From Lantana camara (Eukaryota > Streptophyta > Magnoliopsida > Lamiales > Verbenaceae), in NCBI GenBank assembly GCA_037501455.1, contig CM074864.1, forward strand, positions 21,508,001-21,572,000: a DNA stretch of 64,000 nucleotides, in the 5' to 3' direction. This document shows, in pieces, positions 61,501 to 64,000 of this stretch. A program made the position numbers and the translations under genes. Position 1 is the first letter of the stretch. Each line of letters opens with the position of its first letter. The notes beneath the pieces were generated by a model that saw only the letters and a list, made by a program, of their open reading frames with translations, was not told the origin of the DNA and did not search any database.

Positions 61501-62634
61501 AAAGACAAAGTCTTAGTAAAGTTAACCTAATGGTTTTTCCTGGATCAGTATGGCTAAAGAAGCAGTTGTACGAGAACCACACCGATGAAAGAACTGGTTA
61601 GCTTTTCTGCCTTGACTTTGTTGACCACTATTATATCAACAAGAAAAATTCTTATATAAACTGGTGTTTGCCCCCACATTCCAACCAACTGGTCCATTAT
61701 TATATTTTGTATTTAGATTTTTTTCAGAAATGAATTTATGCTATGGCAAAATCTGAACTTTTGGGTGCATGAGGCCATCGGAAAACCTTTCAAGTATCCT
61801 AATTCTTTGTTTTTTGCGCTCATATAGTTAAAATATTTGTAATTTCACTACCTACGCTAAAAATCCTTGCATGGAAGAATTTCCTTAACTACAATATCAA
61901 GTTGTTTTGATTTATCAAGAAATCAAGTCAACCCCCTCACCCCACCCCAAGGAAAAAAAAATGATGTTATCAAGAAAATCCTTTTGTGTGAATCAGGATC
62001 TTGTGATGATTTTATTTTGGAGTCATCTGAAGTGGGAGCATATGAAGGAGCCTTAAACACAGGAGAAGCTCACCTATGTGATGTTAAATTATCTCTTCAA
62101 GAAGACGATGTTGAGACACGAATCTGCTGTGGCGACCCGCACAGCTTGCAAGGCTACCTAGAATGTAATAACAACCACCCTGTTGAAGAGACGAACATCA
62201 CAACGACAAACACTAATGGCGAATCAGAAAACGTGGGATGTAATGATCAACAGTCGAGTTTTGATGAACCTGGCTGCAGTAACAACTGCCCTGTTGAAGA
62301 AACCAACATCATAACAACAAGCACCAATGGCGAATCAGAAAACGTGGGATGTAATAATCAACAGTCAAGATTCGATGAACTGGGCTGCGGAAATAATGCA
62401 CCGATTGAAGAAGCAAGTATTCTGGTGCAATCAAGAGAGGGACAACAACATTCTATTGTTTTTCTTAACGAATTATCAGAACAGTCTCTTGTACAAGATT
62501 GTGACAATTTGTATAATCCTGTTTTGAAAGTTTCTTCTTCTGATGAACTGGTTTCCCTGCAACCGGTTGAAGTGGTTTGTGGTGCGGAGCCCGAGGAAAT
62601 GAGAATTGAAAGACAAACTGTGTTGTCGACTTAA
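52587..62634 (+). CDS. IDM1: IDM1/ROS4-like PHD-finger histone acetyltransferase
   Basis: Eight coding exons: 52587-54779, 56235-56358, 56699-56781, 59844-60088, 60424-60510, 61012-61111, 61398-61596, 61997-62634. All introns are GT-AG and phases agree, giving 1222 residues. The start MAESPPMLFRREFEDLHDDG lies in a good context (taATGG). Approximate order: acidic/Ser-rich N-terminus; DPRPLLRYHINRLLRATGWL block (268-287); Lys-rich region (500-590); TPL-binding-type domain (TVLSWLIHSG near 595 to SAEYKARK near 683); PHD finger starting CGRCGDVGELICC near 706; second Cys/His segment (CSQCENKYHETC) near 770; GNAT domain with acetyl-CoA loop RRQGMC near 935; variable acidic tail. By family knowledge, IDM1 acetylates histone H3 in the nucleus to allow ROS1-type DNA demethylation. 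The region around VIQYRNLKDDTVIKDG supports IDM1 over its paralogues, but the exact orthology is inferred. Intron 3 holds copia-4. Confidence 0.9.
54688..56358 (+). other. PHD finger of the IDM1-like gene, split by intron 1
   Basis: The zinc ligands begin in exon 1 (CGRCGDVGELICCDNCPSAF, then HQAC) and finish in exon 2 (DWYCPQCRCQICG). The donor caggtttgt (exon end 54779) and acceptor ttcttcag (exon start 56235) restore the spacing typical of Cys4-His-Cys3 fingers. This is strong support for the splice model. Confidence 0.92.
57312..57495 (-). repeat. copia-4 3' LTR
   Basis: 184 bp; plus strand from tgtagaatttagag to gactattcaaca. One of two near-identical copies. Confidence 0.94.
57496..57506 (-). 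promoter_or_regulatory. copia-4 polypurine tract
   Basis: Minus strand TTGAGGGGGAG immediately before the 3' LTR. Confidence 0.85.
57568..58925 (-). pseudogene. copia-4 reverse transcriptase and RNase H
   Basis: Minus-strand open stretch of about 440 codons with the RT start GCKWVFTVKHKVDGSI, the DVKNAFLHGDLEEEVYM motif, catalytic VYVDDIVITG, RNase H TDADWAGSLDDRRSMTGY and SSAEAEYRAMAQG, ending in QLADVFTN. RT and RNase H look intact and both catalytic motifs are present. It is joined to gag by a deletion that also shifts the frame near 58925, so it is not translated as part of a gag-pol fusion. Confidence 0.92.
58922..59269 (-). pseudogene. copia-4 truncated Gag
   Basis: Starts MAEERKSVAPLSDNPSLQ and contains VKLDGTNYLAWSRSSLLFIK, the N-terminal Gag segment of copia elements. 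After EKIWKAASQTYSQ the frame runs into RT sequence out of frame and stops after 115 residues. No zinc knuckle remains. Confidence 0.88.
59506..59518 (-). promoter_or_regulatory. copia-4 primer-binding site
   Basis: Minus strand TGGTATCGTAGCC directly after the 5' LTR. It resembles the initiator-tRNA-Met type TGGTATC(A/G)(G/T)AGCC seen in copia elements. Confidence 0.85.
59519..59702 (-). repeat. copia-4 5' LTR
   Basis: 184 bp, matching 57312-57495 except at about two positions (aatacaaag against aatacgaag, and tatagatgcc against tatatatgcc). Followed by the TSD gttat. Confidence 0.94.
62170..62420 (+). repeat. in-frame 111-bp repeat in the last exon of the IDM1-like gene
   Basis: Two full units and a partial third, starting at about 62170, 62281 and 62392. 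Each encodes 37 residues including PVEETNI and NGESENVGCN and an acidic/Asn/Thr-rich linker; the third begins APIEEASI. It lies C-terminal to the GNAT domain, in the variable tail. Confidence 0.88.
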
Positions 62635-62855
62635 TGTAGAGAAGACTATGCAACTGTAGAAATATGGTTGGAAAGAGAAATGAAATTTCATTCAATTCTT
62701 AATGAGAAAATCTCCTTCTAAAGATGAATAGAGATTAGTTTCTTCGTTGCAGTTTAGCTCCTCTCTCCTTGTCCTATCTCAAAGTTGCTTTTGTACAAAT
62801 GTCAATCAATTATTGAAGTAATTGAACTAAGGGATAACTACAAACAACTCCTTCA
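62635..62855 (+). other. 3' UTR / downstream flank of the IDM1-like gene
   Basis: AT-rich sequence after the TAA at 62632-62634. No clear AATAAA was identified; aattcttaatgag near 62695 and T-rich stretches up to 62850 could serve 3' end formation. Confidence 0.35.
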
Positions 62856-63175
62856 AGTTTGATCTAATTATGATAGAATTTCGTAGTTCAAAATTTTCTC
62901 ATGGTGTTTTTGTAATTTATTGTTCAAACCATATTAGGGTATACTTTGTACTTCTTAGTGGTGGTTTCGATCTAATTACGGTAAAACTTCATAGTTGAGA
63001 AATTTCCCGTGGTGTTTTCGTAATTTATTATGTAGACCATATTAGAGTATTCTTTGTACTTCTTACTGGTGGTTTCGATCTAATTAAGGTAAAACTTTGT
63101 AGTTGAGAAATTTCTCGTGGTGTTTTTGTAATTTATTGTTTGGGTATTCTTGGTACTTTTTAGTGGCGGTTCCCA
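62856..63175. repeat. 108-bp tandem repeat, about 2.9 copies
   Basis: Units align at gatctaatta (62861), gatctaatta (62969) and gatctaatta (63077), each followed by a gtagtt..aaa.tttc segment, a tggtgttttngtaatttatt segment and gtacttcttagtggtgg. The third copy is shortened near its end. Confidence 0.88.
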
Positions 63176-63297
63176 AATTAGGTGGCGTAATAATAAGTGA
63201 TATTTTACTTTTAGATATAATTACACTTACACCTTTCCTACAAACCTTGTAAATATGTTTAATTTTTTTAATTAATATATATTATTTTATATGGAAG

Positions 63298-63754
63298 TGA
63301 TGGGACCCTACCCACCTCGGACACGTGGCCAGTCATAGAGGAGTTAGAATGATAAGCAACTAAATGATGACGAGCTGAGGAAGGAGCTCGCTGTGTGAGC
63401 TCACTCTGTTAGAGTCGTATAAGCAGCAAGTGCTGCTCTCTGGACGAGCTCGAGTATAACGAGTTGTATTAGGAGCTCGCTCGATACGTTCGCTCCGCGG
63501 ACTCTATTTACGGAAGGACACTTAGGTAGTTACGGATAGTGGGGATGACTTGATGGAGAAGGGAAGGAGTCTTGAGGATAGAGACGAAGGAAGACGAAAC
63601 GATAAGATAGAATCCAATACGGAATCGGAAACGTAGTAAACCCTAATGGGACTCCGGGTCTATATAAGGAGAAGTTTAGTCGCTATGAAGACAGAACACA
63701 ATATAGGAGAGAAAAAGAGAGAAAGAGGTAGATAGATTCGGCGAGTACTCATCA
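63298..63754 (+). repeat. LTR of a Tat-like Ty3/gypsy element (457 bp)
   Basis: Starts TGATGGGACCC and ends gtactcatca; the TGATG/CATCA ends are inverted repeats. It contains repeated gagctcg blocks (63384-63480) and a TATA-like ctatataagg at about 63661, and is directly followed by the primer-binding site. The second LTR lies outside the window, so the boundary rests on structure, not on a pair. Confidence 0.8.
63659..63668 (+). promoter_or_regulatory. TATA box of the Tat-like LTR
   Basis: tctatataag about 90 bp before the LTR end, a typical position for a short-R LTR promoter. Confidence 0.65.
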
Positions 63755-63773
63755 TTGGCGCCGTCTGTGGGAA
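63755..63773 (+). promoter_or_regulatory. primer-binding site of the Tat-like element
   Basis: ttggcgccgtctgtgggaa, starting one base after the LTR with TGGCGCCGTC. This type is common next to plant Tat-lineage LTRs; the tRNA donor is not determined here. Confidence 0.8.
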
Positions 63774-63835
63774 CGAAAAACTTTTTCGTTCCTTTTTTAG
63801 TACTGGTCGAGTTTTATTTTCTTCTTTGCAGGAAG

Positions 63836-64000
63836 ATGACGAGGGAACATATCAACCAAGTATTGGATCAGATTGATCAAATAATGGCGAACAATCGCGG
63901 AGATGGTGGTAGCGGAAAGATCGATTATGATACCCCTGGGAGCATGAAACAAAAAAACGTTCAGGGGGAGGAAAGTCAGACACCAGCTGTACTGCCTGCT
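63836..64000 (+). CDS. Gag N-terminus of the Tat-like element, cut by the window edge
   Basis: An ATG 82 bases after the LTR opens a frame of 55 codons to the window end (MTREHINQVLDQIDQIMANN at the start). Position after LTR and primer-binding site makes it the gag start. No diagnostic domain is inside the visible part, so the call rests on context. The remainder is beyond the window. Confidence 0.7.
   Translation, partial: MTREHINQVLDQIDQIMANNRGDGGSGKIDYDTPGSMKQKNVQGEESQTPAVLPA

Noticed and set aside
61867..61996. Upstream ATG extension of the last exon as a separate gene start
   Set aside because: The splice acceptor at 61995-61996 joins exon 7 in frame with GSCDD, and the preceding sequence is intron-like.

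Overview
The window is plant nuclear DNA, most likely from an eudicot. The evidence is a multi-exon nuclear gene with GT-AG introns and a plant-specific domain order, chromovirus-type Ty3/gypsy elements with 2.8-3.8 kb LTRs, Ty1/copia elements, hAT-, MULE- and Helitron-like DNA elements, and AT-rich spacer. The species cannot be named from the sequence. One host gene is supported (52587-62634, minus the repeats inside it); most of the rest is a nest of transposable elements.

Layout. 1-5000: three degenerate gypsy LTR pieces in both orientations. 5001-6690: AT-rich spacer with two short duplications. 6692-9871: a non-autonomous hAT-like element carrying a gypsy solo LTR (7604-9451, target-site duplication ccagg). 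9880-10560: an LTR-like remnant. 10750-12830: tandem Helitron-like AT-rich repeats, one of which holds a 526-bp MULE-type MITE with a 9-bp TSD. 13210-34846: an old minus-strand chromovirus ('gypsy-2'). Its 3' LTR is split by a full-length, very young plus-strand chromovirus ('gypsy-1', 15661-25989, TSD ggtag) and by a copia solo LTR (26550-28814, TSD gttac) sitting one base from the LTR end. 34847-42509: a truncated, decayed minus-strand copia element ('copia-3') split by a 3.8-kb gypsy solo LTR (35739-39560, TSD atacc). 42510 to about 47440: another gypsy LTR, split by a minus-strand copia solo LTR (43590-45547, TSD ttaag). 47441-49080: a Tat-like LTR fragment and a MITE. 49080-62850: the host gene. 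62856-63175: a 108-bp tandem repeat. 63298-64000: the 5' end of a Tat-like gypsy element (LTR, primer-binding site, start of gag), cut by the window edge.

The host gene encodes a 1222-residue, eight-exon nuclear protein with a TPL-binding-type domain, a PHD finger plus a second zinc-binding segment, and a GNAT acetyltransferase fold. This is the order found in INCREASED DNA METHYLATION 1 (IDM1/ROS4), a histone acetyltransferase of the anti-silencing, active DNA-demethylation pathway. Its third intron carries a young antisense copia deletion derivative (57312-59702, TSD gttat).

The strongest unexplained signal is a cluster of short palindromes in four distinguishable gypsy LTR groups. In each group the cluster lies roughly 1.0-1.4 kb from the LTR 5' end. 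The palindromes mostly share a CGGCCG centre, but the arms differ between groups and remain self-complementary. Two further short hairpins and a repeated 17-mer in the copia-3 leader are also conserved beyond what the annotated genes explain. All coordinates and mismatch counts were read by eye.
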